Under the pieces are notes generated by a model. It saw only the letters and a program-made list of their open reading frames with translations. It ran no database searches and was not told the DNA's origin. A stretch of 17,387 nucleotides of DNA from NCBI GenBank assembly GCA_037969115.1, contig JBBKWQ010000003.1, positions 1 to 17,387 of the forward strand, read 5' to 3'. This document shows, one piece after another, positions 7,979 through 15,037 of the stretch. Each line of letters opens with the position of its first letter. Within the stretch, counting starts at the first letter, position 1. Origin of the DNA: JBBKWQ01 sp037969115. GTDB taxonomy: Bacteria > Actinomycetota > Acidimicrobiia > Acidimicrobiales > Ilumatobacteraceae. The position numbers and the translations under genes are program-made.

Positions 7979-8592
7979 ATCGCCTCGAATCTGACGACGG
8001 TTCCGGGCTGCAACAGCGCCGGCGGGTCTCGGGCGGGGTCCCAGGTGACCTGTTCGGTCGATCCGAGCAAGTTCCACCCGCCCGGCGATTCACCGGGGTA
8101 GACCGCCGTGTACTCTGCCGCGATCGCGACGCTCCCGGCCGGCACACGTGTTCGAGGCGTCACGCGGCGAGGCAGACGGAGAGCCGGCGACAACCCAGTG
8201 AGGTAGGCAAAACCAGGAGCGAATCCGCAGAAGGCGACCGTGTAGAGCGCTTCCGAGTGCAGCTGCACCACATCGTGTGTGGTGCGTCCTATCGTCCTGG
8301 CCACGTCGGCGAGGTCGATGCCGTCGTATCGCATTTCGATCGTGACCAGCCCGCCTCCGTTCACCTGGTCGCGTGCATGCGAGATCTTCGAGACGCGATC
8401 GCGTGCGACTTCACACTGGTGTGCCGTCGCGAACGTGACGAGGACGGTTTCGGCAGCTGGCACGATGTCGACGACACCGCTCAGGCCTTCCGACGAACAA
8501 GCCAGCGCCCACTGCGCCGGCTGTTCACATTCGACCAGCAACGCCGACCTTCCCATCGGCAGCACGCGTTGGCGTGGCACGACACCGGTCAC
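7975..8592 (-). CDS. pxpB: 5-oxoprolinase subunit PxpB (KipI family)
   Basis: Second subunit of PxpABC; pairs with PxpC. The 205-residue product shows LPMGRSALLVECE at the start, the conserved CGFAPGFAYLTGL, RVTPRTRVPAGSVAIA and YPGESPGGWNLLGST blocks, the hallmark of the KipI / allophanate hydrolase subunit 1 family. The start is the GTG at 8592, which overlaps the TGA of pxpA by four bases and sits about a dozen residues before conserved sequence. The frame is open far upstream (to 9204), but there it reads an Arg-rich shadow of pxpA. Overlaps at both ends imply that pxpA, pxpB and pxpC are translated from one message with coupled initiation. The length is close to that of E. coli YbgJ (about 218). 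Confidence 0.93.
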   Translation of the reverse strand: MTGVVPRQRVLPMGRSALLVECEQPAQWALACSSEGLSGVVDIVPAAETVLVTFATAHQCEVARDRVSKISHARDQVNGGGLVTIEMRYDGIDLADVARTIGRTTHDVVQLHSEALYTVAFCGFAPGFAYLTGLSPALRLPRRVTPRTRVPAGSVAIAAEYTAVYPGESPGGWNLLGSTEQVTWDPARDPPALLQPGTVVRFEAM

Positions 8593-9350
8593 GCCGTGAA
8601 GGCGAACACGCCGACGCCGACGGCCTCGAGCGCCGAGCGGACTGCTCTGCCGAGTGCCACCGCGCCCGGCGTGTCGCCATGAATACAGATCGAGCGAACG
8701 CGCAGATCGACCATTGACCCGTCGATCGCTTCGACGCAATGTTCGACTGCGATCTGGACCGCTCGGCGAGCGACCACGTCGGGATCGGTGAGCACGCTGC
8801 CCGGTTCGGAACGAGAGACCAGACGCCCGTCGGGTTGGTACGCGCGGTCGGCGAATCCCTCCGGCACCGCCTCCATGCCGGCGGCGTCGGCAAACGCCAG
8901 GAACGGGGACCCCGGAGCCCCGAGCACCGCCATCGACGGGTCGTACTCGTGAGCGGCCAGCACGACCGCTTCGGCTTGTTCGGGGTGACTGATCGTGGCG
9001 TGGTAGAGCGCCCCGTGGGGCTTCACGTACGCCACACCGGTGCCGGCGACCTGAGCGAATCCGTCGAGTCCGCCGAGCTGGTAGAGCACGGCGTCTCTCA
9101 GTTCGCTCGGGTCGATGTCGATGAAGCGGCGACCGAATCCGATCAGGTCGGGGTACGACACCTGCGCGCCGATCATCACGCCTCGTTCCGCAGCCATCGC
9201 ACACACCCTTCGCAGCGTGGACGGGTCACCTGCGTGAAATCCGCACGCGACGTTGGCACTGGTGACCAGATCGAGCAGTGCATCGTCGTCGCCGTGCTTC
9301 CACGCTCCGTACGACTCACCGAGATCGCTGTTGAGGTCGACCGTCGCCAT
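8589..9350 (-). CDS. pxpA: 5-oxoprolinase subunit PxpA (LamB/YcsF family)
   Basis: First subunit of the ATP-dependent 5-oxoprolinase. The 253-residue product starts directly with the family signature VDLNSDLGESYGAWKHGDD, followed by SANVACGFHAGDP (31-43), GAQVSYPDLIGFGRR (61-75), VAYVKPHGALYH (106-117) and, near the C-terminus, ICIHGDTPGAV. These are the conserved, mostly acidic and His positions of the YcsF fold. Its length matches the family norm of about 245-255. The ATG at 9350 shares its A with the last base of the prcA stop codon (TGATG), so translation is probably coupled to the proteasome alpha subunit. Nothing suggests decay or frameshift. The placement inside a proteasome gene cluster is unusual. 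Confidence 0.95.
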   Translation of the reverse strand: MATVDLNSDLGESYGAWKHGDDDALLDLVTSANVACGFHAGDPSTLRRVCAMAAERGVMIGAQVSYPDLIGFGRRFIDIDPSELRDAVLYQLGGLDGFAQVAGTGVAYVKPHGALYHATISHPEQAEAVVLAAHEYDPSMAVLGAPGSPFLAFADAAGMEAVPEGFADRAYQPDGRLVSRSEPGSVLTDPDVVARRAVQIAVEHCVEAIDGSMVDLRVRSICIHGDTPGAVALGRAVRSALEAVGVGVFAFTA

Positions 9351-10048
9351 CAGGCGTCGTCGTCGTCGTCGTTGCCGATGATCTCTGCTATGGCGTCGTC
9401 GCTGAGCCGCCGGAAACGGCGGCGCTCTTCACCCCGTGCGAGCAACGCGACTTCGAGCTCCGCGTGCGGGATCGTCCGGTCGGGCCCCGAAAGCGCGTCG
9501 AGGCCGACACGAACGGCTTCGTGCGCATCGAAGCCTTCGCGGAACGCGTCCTTCAACCGTTCGCCGATGGCCACCGAGTCGCCGCCGAGAGCGCTGTAGT
9601 CGCGCTCGTCGACGACGGTGCCGTCGTACAGGATGTGGAACATCTGGTCGCCTGCGGCGTCGAGCCCGACCTCGACGACCAGAATCTCGACCTCCATGGG
9701 TTTCATCTCGTGGGTGAAGATGTTGCCGAGGATCTGCGCGTACTGATTCGCGAGGCTGCGTGCATCGACGTCGTTGCGTGAATACTGGAACCCTTTGATG
9801 TCGGCGGCTCGAACGCCCGCCACTCGCAGCTGATCGAACTCGTTGTACCTGCCGACGCCGGCAAATGCGATGCGGTCGTAGATCTCGCTGATCTTGCGAA
9901 GGGTTTCGGAGGAGTTCTCGGCCACCAGCGCGACGCCGTCGATGTACCGCACCGCCACGAGGGCCCGGCCGCGGGCGATGCCCTTGCGGGCGTAGTCCGC
10001 CCGGTCGTTCATCACCTGTTCGGGTGCCACGTAGAACGGCATGTTCAT
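9350..10048 (-). CDS. prcA: 20S proteasome alpha subunit PrcA
   Basis: Forms the outer seven-membered rings of the 20S core, gating substrate entry and binding the Mpa ring. From the ATG at 10048 the protein is 232 residues and starts MNMPFYVAPEQVMNDRADYA, then RKGIARGRALVAVRYIDGVALVAEN, the alpha-subunit pattern with the H0-like gating helix. It has no N-terminal catalytic Thr. The start overlaps the stop of prcB by four bases (ATGA); the open frame upstream to 10207 is an Arg-rich shadow of prcB. The C-terminus ends in five Asp residues and Ala, encoded by a run of GAC/GAT codons (gtc repeat on the plus strand, 9356-9370). The final stop codon overlaps the start of pxpA. Slightly shorter than the M. 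tuberculosis subunit (about 248). Confidence 0.96.
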   Translation of the reverse strand: MNMPFYVAPEQVMNDRADYARKGIARGRALVAVRYIDGVALVAENSSETLRKISEIYDRIAFAGVGRYNEFDQLRVAGVRAADIKGFQYSRNDVDARSLANQYAQILGNIFTHEMKPMEVEILVVEVGLDAAGDQMFHILYDGTVVDERDYSALGGDSVAIGERLKDAFREGFDAHEAVRVGLDALSGPDRTIPHAELEVALLARGEERRRFRRLSDDAIAEIIGNDDDDDA

Positions 10049-10827
10049 CGGGCCCGCACCTCCGAGGCGATGGATTCGTACCGAGTTGCGAGCTCGTCGT
10101 CGCCGAGTCGCTGCCAGCCGTCGACCGTGACGGTCGCCACGACGGGGTAGATACCGCGTAACGCATCGGGTCCCCCGGTGGCCGAGTCGGCATCGGCTGC
10201 CTCCCACAGCGACCGCGCCGCGAGGTCGACGGCATCGTCGCGACTCATGGCGCTGCGATAGCCGACCTTGATCACCGTGCCGGCATGCAGACTTCCCGAA
10301 CCGGTGGCAACGTAATCCTGCTCTTCGTAGCGACCACCGGTGACGTCGAACGCGAAGAGCCGACCGCTGTCGAGGCGCAGGTCGTATCCCGCGAAGATCG
10401 GGACCACGACCATCCCCAGCATCGCCGCGGGCAGGTTGCTCCGCACCATCGTCGAGAGCTGGTTCGCCTTACCCTCGAGGCTCAGCGACGTGCCCTCGAC
10501 CTTCTCGTAATGCTCGAGTTGGAGCTGGAAGAGCCTGATCATCTCCATGGCCGGACCGGCCGCACCAGCGATAGCGACGCCGCTGTGTCGATCGGCCTGA
10601 ACCACCTTCTCCATCGAACGATGAGAGATCAGGTTGCCGGAGGTCGCACGGCGGTCGCCGGCCATGACAACACCGTCGACATATCGCAGAGCGACACACG
10701 TGGTCGCGTGCGGGACGTTGATGGAGTCGGGCCCGGCCGTGATCTCCGACGCCAGCCCGACGCGACGCAGCAGTTCTGGGAAGCTCGCTCCCGGATCGGC
10801 TCGCGGGTCGAAGAGCGGCATGCTCAC
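10045..10827 (-). CDS. prcB: 20S proteasome beta subunit PrcB with propeptide
   Basis: Catalytic subunit of the 20S proteasome, made as a proprotein that cleaves itself to expose Thr1. The 260-residue product has a 41-residue propeptide ending in NVPHA, then TTCVALRYVDGVVMAGDRRA. Predicted mature Thr1 is residue 42; Asp58 and Lys74 fall exactly at mature positions 17 and 33, the conserved active-site pair. Further family blocks are LQLEHYEKVEGT and ATGSGSLHA, the latter holding the conserved Gly/Ser near the active site. The start is a GTG at 10827, or an ATG two codons later, only three bases after the pup stop, so pup and prcB are surely one transcript. The 3' end overlaps prcA by four bases, which fits balanced synthesis of alpha and beta rings. 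Confidence 0.97.
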   Translation of the reverse strand: MSMPLFDPRADPGASFPELLRRVGLASEITAGPDSINVPHATTCVALRYVDGVVMAGDRRATSGNLISHRSMEKVVQADRHSGVAIAGAAGPAMEMIRLFQLQLEHYEKVEGTSLSLEGKANQLSTMVRSNLPAAMLGMVVVPIFAGYDLRLDSGRLFAFDVTGGRYEEQDYVATGSGSLHAGTVIKVGYRSAMSRDDAVDLAARSLWEAADADSATGGPDALRGIYPVVATVTVDGWQRLGDDELATRYESIASEVRAR

Positions 10828-10830
10828 GGG

Positions 10831-11028
10831 TTACTGACCACCCTTTTGCACGTACGACTTCACGAAATCCTCGGCGTTCGTCTCGAGAACATCATCGATC
10901 TCGTCGAGCAGGTCGTCGAGTTCGGCCTTCAACTTGTCGCCGGTCTCCGTCGATGCCGGAGCGACCTCCTCGACGGTCTTGTCGGTGCGCTGCGGCGCCG
11001 GCTTCTGCTTGTGCGTTCGTTCTGCCAT
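10831..11028 (-). CDS. pup: Prokaryotic ubiquitin-like protein Pup (Gly-Gly-Gln form)
   Basis: Small disordered tag that marks proteins for the Mpa-proteasome. The 65-residue protein has a charged, Lys-rich N-terminus (MAERTHKQKPAPQRTDK), a central helix-forming acidic segment (LKAELDDLLDEIDDVLET, which binds the Mpa coiled coil in characterised systems) and the conserved C-terminus NAEDFVKSYVQKGGQ. Because the last residue is Gln rather than Glu, Dop must deamidate it before PafA can use it, in agreement with dop lying directly upstream. The ATG at 11028 follows the dop stop by 34 bases; GGGAG about 13 bases upstream is a possible but distant ribosome binding site. The stop is three bases from prcB. 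Confidence 0.98.
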   Translation of the reverse strand: MAERTHKQKPAPQRTDKTVEEVAPASTETGDKLKAELDDLLDEIDDVLETNAEDFVKSYVQKGGQ

Positions 11029-11062
11029 GTCGATCAGTGGTCTCCCGTCTGGTGCAGGGCGG

Positions 11063-12544
11063 TTACGAGCCGAGTCGGTCGAGTAGCTCTGCTGCGGTAT
11101 CGCTGGTGTCGATCAAGCTAGCGACGTGATCGGCAGTCCCGCGCAATGGTTCCATCATCGGAACCCGGCGAAGCGGATCACGACCGACGTCGAACACCAT
11201 CGAGTCCCAGTTCGCGGCGACGATGTCGTTGGGAAACTTCTCGAGACAACGACCCCGAAAGTACGCCCGCGTCGACTCGGGCGGCTTGGTGATCGCCGAC
11301 TCGACGTCGGCCGGATCGACTATGGTCGCCAGCCCCACGCGATTGGCCAGACAACGATCACTGCGAAGGTCGTGGTACTGCAGATCGATCGCTTTCAGCC
11401 GTGCAGCACCCGGTGACAGGTCGTGCCGAGCGGCGTAGCCGTCGACGAGACGCTGCTTGGCGACCCAGTCGACCCAGTGCGCAACCGACGACGGATCGCG
11501 CTCGAGACCGCCGAGCACTCGTTCCCACCGGTCGAGGATGTCGGCACCGATGTCGCCGACGACATCGAGCCCGAAGGTTCGTTCGTACTTGCGTGCCCGT
11601 TCGAGCAGGCCCCACTGCACCTCCAGGGCCGTGGCGCGTCGTCCGTCGCGGAGCAGGATCGTCTTGGTGAGCGACGGGTCGTGGCTCACCTGCCGGATCG
11701 CCGAAACCGGGTTGGCGAGCAGCAGGTCCTGGCCGAGTTCGTCGTCCTCGATCATGGCGAGCAGGATCGCGGTGGTACCGACCTTGAGATACGTGGCGAC
11801 TTCACTCATGTTGGCGTCGCCCACGATCACATGAAGTCGCCGATACTTCTGCGGGTCGCAATGTGGCTCGTCGCGTGTGTTGATGATGGGCCGCTTGAGC
11901 GTCGTCTCGAGCCCGACCTCCTCCTCGAAGAAGTCGGCGCGTTGACTGAGCTGATAGCCGATCTCGTCGGGCTGGCGGCCGGGCATCTCGAGCCCGACCT
12001 TTCCGGCTCCGCAGAAGACCTGACGGGTCACGAAATGTGGTGTGATCTGTGCTGCGATCCGACCGAAAGGCGTGGCCCGGTCGACCAGGTAGTTCTCGTG
12101 GCAGCCGTAGCTGTTCCCCTTGCCGTCGGAGTTGTTCTTGTAGATCACGAGTTCGGAGCCGTCGTCGACGACCTCACGTGCAGCGATCATCGACGCTCGA
12201 ATGATCTCGTCGGCGGCGCGATCCCATCGGACGGCTTCTGCCGCGGTGGCGACTTCGGGGATCGAGATCTCGGGATGGGCATGATCGACGTAGTAGCGAG
12301 CGCCGTTCGTGAGGACTGCGTTCACCAGGGTGGTCTCGATCTCGGGGGCGAACGTATCGTCGAGCGAGAAGCCTCTGGCGTCGTTCGACGGATGTTCGTC
12401 CTCGAAGTCCCAGCCGATTCGGCGGGAGGTCGCGTTCACGTAGGCGTTGATCAGCAGTGATGACGCAGAGACCGGGTTGTTCTCCGCTCCGCGTACCACG
12501 ATGCCGTACTCGGTCTCGATACCGCAGACCTTGTGGATCGCCAT
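11063..12544 (-). CDS. dop: Pup deamidase/depupylase Dop
   Basis: Amidase of the same fold as PafA. It converts the C-terminal Gln of Pup to Glu and also cleaves the Pup-lysine isopeptide bond. From the ATG at 12544 the protein is 493 residues: MAIHKVCGIETEYGIVV with ATP/metal-site Glu10, the Dop-specific loop region (about 46-66, GWDFEDEHPSNDARGFSLDD) that PafA lacks, Asp87 in ARYYVDHAHPEISIPE at the catalytic position, then KNNSDGKGNSYGCHENYL, RPIINTRDEPHCD and HVIVGDANMSEV. Length fits the family (about 500). Seven codons of open frame precede the ATG but overlap a well-formed promoter, so the ATG is chosen and the mRNA is probably leaderless. It appears to be the first gene of the dop-pup-prcBA-pxpABC run. 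Confidence 0.97.
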   Translation of the reverse strand: MAIHKVCGIETEYGIVVRGAENNPVSASSLLINAYVNATSRRIGWDFEDEHPSNDARGFSLDDTFAPEIETTLVNAVLTNGARYYVDHAHPEISIPEVATAAEAVRWDRAADEIIRASMIAAREVVDDGSELVIYKNNSDGKGNSYGCHENYLVDRATPFGRIAAQITPHFVTRQVFCGAGKVGLEMPGRQPDEIGYQLSQRADFFEEEVGLETTLKRPIINTRDEPHCDPQKYRRLHVIVGDANMSEVATYLKVGTTAILLAMIEDDELGQDLLLANPVSAIRQVSHDPSLTKTILLRDGRRATALEVQWGLLERARKYERTFGLDVVGDIGADILDRWERVLGGLERDPSSVAHWVDWVAKQRLVDGYAARHDLSPGAARLKAIDLQYHDLRSDRCLANRVGLATIVDPADVESAITKPPESTRAYFRGRCLEKFPNDIVAANWDSMVFDVGRDPLRRVPMMEPLRGTADHVASLIDTSDTAAELLDRLGS

Positions 12545-12550
12545 AGCCGC

Positions 12551-12579
12551 ACCATAACGCCGCACCGGCCTGTCGTCAT
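12551..12579 (-). promoter_or_regulatory. Predicted leaderless promoter of dop and the proteasome operon
   Basis: Minus strand: -35 ATGACG (12574-12579), 17-base spacer, -10 TATGGT (12551-12556), then exactly six bases (GCGGCT) before the ATG of dop. With the -10 hexamer at -12 to -7, the A of the start codon is the expected +1. The -35 matches TTGACA at four positions. The geometry closely copies that before pafA. No ribosome binding site is present, which agrees with a leaderless message. Confidence 0.55.
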
Positions 12580-12634
12580 GGCGTTGTCACCAAAAGTCGG
12601 ACGGTGTGATCGAGCGTCTGCTCTACTGGTCGCC

Positions 12635-13582
12635 ATGAGCCGAAACCCTCTCGCCGTCGGCCTGTTCCTCACGCTCGTCGTCGCGTCGTCGTGTAGCGGT
12701 GATGATGCAGACGACTCGACTGCCACGACCGAGGTCGAGGCATCGTCGACGACCTCGGCCGGCGGGACCAGCTCCACGACCAGCACGTCCGCCGCAATCG
12801 CCACGACGATCGTCGGCTCGACCAGTACGTCGGCCGTCACCAGCACGACTGCCGCCGGTGACTCGAGCACGACCGCCACGATCGCAGTTTCGACAACCAC
12901 CACCATCGTTTCGGCCCCCACCACGACCACCGCGGGGGTTCCAGCGCTCGACGTGTCGAACGACCCGACCCGCACCCGGTGGATCGTCGGGCCGCAGGAA
13001 GGCGATCCCGAGTCGGTCGGCCCTGGCACGGACTGCGCACAATTCTTCGATGCCATGGGGGCGGGAACGCTGACCGTCGCCGATTGCGGAGATTGGAACG
13101 CTGTCGGAGGTCGCCGTGTCTGGACGGTGAGCAAGGGCAGTTCGGGACTGTTCTTCGGTGTCATCTGGCAGGAAACCGACGGGACGTGGACGCCCCTCCT
13201 GCGGATACTCGAAGCGGCGCCCGGTTCGTGGGAATCGCTCATCATCAAGACCGTCGACATCGACGGCGGCCCGAACGACGAACTGGTCAGTGGCGCCCGG
13301 TTCGCGGGAACCGGCGGCTACCTCGACATCGACGTGATCGACATCCGCGACGATCTTCCGGTGATCGTTGCCTCGGTTCCCGACCTGGTGAGCGCGACGG
13401 CGTTCACCGAGGAGGACACCGGCGTCTGGATGTGGGTACCGAATTTCGCCGACGGCGATCCGCAGTGCTGCCCGTCGAGCGTCTCACAGTTTCTCCTGTC
13501 GTCGTCTTCGGGGATCTGGGATGTGAGCAGGGGTGTACAGGGCGTCGCCATGGACGAGATCCCACGACCATCCGAGTTCTGA
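12635..13582 (+). CDS. Putative secreted lipoprotein with Thr/Ser-rich linker
   Basis: Family not recognised. From the ATG at 12635 the 315-residue product begins MSRNPLAVGLFLTLVVASSC: a short basic start, a hydrophobic stretch and Cys20 preceded by Ala-Ser-Ser, a weak match to a lipobox. It is therefore probably exported and lipid-anchored through Cys20. Residues about 28-107 form a long linker made almost only of Thr, Ser, Ala, Val and Gly with runs of Thr. The remaining roughly 200 residues look globular: tracts such as WNAVGGRRVWTVSKGSSGLF, a repeated Asp-Gly/Asp-rich pattern near TVDIDGGPNDELVSGA that recalls FG-GAP-like calcium loops (uncertain), and four Cys residues (two near 134-152, two adjacent in DPQCCPSS). 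It is divergent from dop (90 bases between starts) and is followed 21 bases later by the amidase gene. The frame is open back to 12533, but the signal sequence defines the start. Confidence 0.75.
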   Translation: MSRNPLAVGLFLTLVVASSCSGDDADDSTATTEVEASSTTSAGGTSSTTSTSAAIATTIVGSTSTSAVTSTTAAGDSSTTATIAVSTTTTIVSAPTTTTAGVPALDVSNDPTRTRWIVGPQEGDPESVGPGTDCAQFFDAMGAGTLTVADCGDWNAVGGRRVWTVSKGSSGLFFGVIWQETDGTWTPLLRILEAAPGSWESLIIKTVDIDGGPNDELVSGARFAGTGGYLDIDVIDIRDDLPVIVASVPDLVSATAFTEEDTGVWMWVPNFADGDPQCCPSSVSQFLLSSSSGIWDVSRGVQGVAMDEIPRPSEF

Positions 13583-13603
13583 GCCCGGCTAGCGTTCGTA
13601 TCG

Positions 13604-15016
13604 ATGGACTCGGTCGAGGTCGCGTATTCCGGAATCTCCGAACAGGCGCAGCTTGTCCGCGACAAGCAGATCTCTTCACGAGAACTGGTTGCGCTGTGTC
13701 TCGAGCGGATCGAGCGGATCGAGCCTCGGCTCAACGCTTTTCGGGAGGTGTACGGCGACGAGGCATTGGACGCTGCCGCAACTGCCGATGACAGGATCAT
13801 CCGTGGGGAATCAGCGCCACTGCTCGGCGTTCCCGTCGCGTTCAAGGACGAACTCGACATGGTCGGTCGCGTCACCGGCCACGGCACGAACGGCTACGAC
13901 GAGCCGGCCACCGCGAACGCTGCTCACGTGCAGCGAGTGCTCGACGCGGGGGCGATCGCTCTCGGCAAGACCAACCTCCCCGAACTCGCAGCGTGTGGCT
14001 TCACGGAGAGCGAGACCAACGGAGACACGTGTAATCCGTGGAACACATGTCTCACCCCCGGCGGATCGAGTGGTGGCTCGGCCGCTGCGGTGGCGGCCGG
14101 ACTGGTCGGCGCAGCATCAGCGAGTGACGGTGCCGGATCGATCCGGATTCCGGCGGCGCTCACGGGTCTCGTGGGTCTCCTGCCCCAACGCGGCCGCATC
14201 AGCCTCATGCCCGAACCGGAACACTGGCACGGGATGTCACGAACCGGATGTGTCACGCGCCGCGTCGTCGACACCGCGCTCTGGCTCGACGTGGCGGCGG
14301 GTCGAGTGGAGGGCGACGCACACACGCCGCCTGCCCACGTGGGCTCCTACGTCGATGCGCTGGCAAAGCCACCTCACCGTCTCCGAATCGCCACCTCTGT
14401 GCGACCGCCCCGCTCGATCGTGCCACCGATCGTCGACGACACCGCGACGAACGCCGTTGCGATGGCGGCGGTGATCTTCGAACAACTCGGCCACACCGTG
14501 CTCGAGCGGACACCCGACTACAAGAACGTCGGCAACGACATCCCGATCATGTACTTGCGGGGCATCTCGGACCACTTCGCCACGGTCGCCCACCCAGAGC
14601 GCCTCGAACCACGCACGCGGTCGCTCGCCCGATACGGCCGGATGATTCCCGACCGGCTCCTTCGCTCGGCGATCCGGCGTGAGGCAGGGCACGCTCGACG
14701 AATCAATGCTGTCTTCGGCGACATCGACGTCGTCGTCACACCGGTCACTGGAACGCTGCCCGTCGCTGTCGGCCGATGGCGAGGCAGCGGAGCGACCCGC
14801 ACTGTGTTGGGGATGGGGCGGGTGTATCCGTTCACTGCGGTCTGGAACTACACGGGCCAACCGGCCATGGCGGTTCCGGTGGGGTTCACCGCCGAGAATC
14901 TGCCGATGTCGGTCATGCTCATCGCACCGCCGAATCGAGAAGACGTCCTGCTCTCGCTGGCCCAACAGATGGAAACTGTTCTCGACTGGCCGGCAACGCA
15001 CCCGCCGGTGGAGTGA
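13604..15016 (+). CDS. Amidase signature family hydrolase
   Basis: Hydrolase with the Ser-cisSer-Lys triad of the amidase signature family, cleaving carboxamide bonds; substrate unknown. The 470-residue product has VPVAFKDELD with catalytic Lys81, CLTPGGSSGGSAAAVAAG with the cis-Ser at 155-156, and ASDGAGSIRIPAALTGLVGL with nucleophile Ser179. Family blocks GAIALGKTNLPELA and, near the C-terminus, FTAVWNYTGQPAMAVPVGF are also present. It resembles stand-alone amidases more than GatA; no gatC or gatB is nearby, and the N-terminus has no signal peptide. The start at 13604 lies 21 bases after the lipoprotein stop; TAGCGT eight bases before the ATG could be a leaderless -10, but no -35 accompanies it. 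The gene converges on mpa, with 21 bases between the stop codons. Confidence 0.93.
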   Translation: MDSVEVAYSGISEQAQLVRDKQISSRELVALCLERIERIEPRLNAFREVYGDEALDAAATADDRIIRGESAPLLGVPVAFKDELDMVGRVTGHGTNGYDEPATANAAHVQRVLDAGAIALGKTNLPELAACGFTESETNGDTCNPWNTCLTPGGSSGGSAAAVAAGLVGAASASDGAGSIRIPAALTGLVGLLPQRGRISLMPEPEHWHGMSRTGCVTRRVVDTALWLDVAAGRVEGDAHTPPAHVGSYVDALAKPPHRLRIATSVRPPRSIVPPIVDDTATNAVAMAAVIFEQLGHTVLERTPDYKNVGNDIPIMYLRGISDHFATVAHPERLEPRTRSLARYGRMIPDRLLRSAIRREAGHARRINAVFGDIDVVVTPVTGTLPVAVGRWRGSGATRTVLGMGRVYPFTAVWNYTGQPAMAVPVGFTAENLPMSVMLIAPPNREDVLLSLAQQMETVLDWPATHPPVE

Positions 15017-15037
15017 CCCGACCCCGACCGCGAAGGC

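Noticed and set aside
8593..9204. N-terminal extension of pxpB in the same frame
   Set aside because: Very Arg-rich and wholly inside pxpA; the family normally starts near the conserved LPMG block, and a GTG overlapping the pxpA stop fits better.
11423..12460. Plus-strand open frame of 345 codons opposite dop
   Set aside because: Shadow of Dop; no motif seen in the plus-strand product.
12584..12610. Possible promoter of the lipoprotein gene: TTGTCA with TGTGAT downstream
   Set aside because: The -35 is good, but the spacer is only 15 bases and the -10 is weak, so it was not listed as a feature.
12780..12940. Possible tandem DNA repeat in the Thr/Ser-rich linker
   Set aside because: Short acg/acc codon runs recur but no unit repeats exactly over any useful length; it is low-complexity coding sequence.
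12451..13260. Minus-strand frame with many Val, Ala and Pro residues opposite the lipoprotein
   Set aside because: It is the reverse of the Thr/Ser codon run; the plus strand has a signal sequence and a plausible globular domain.
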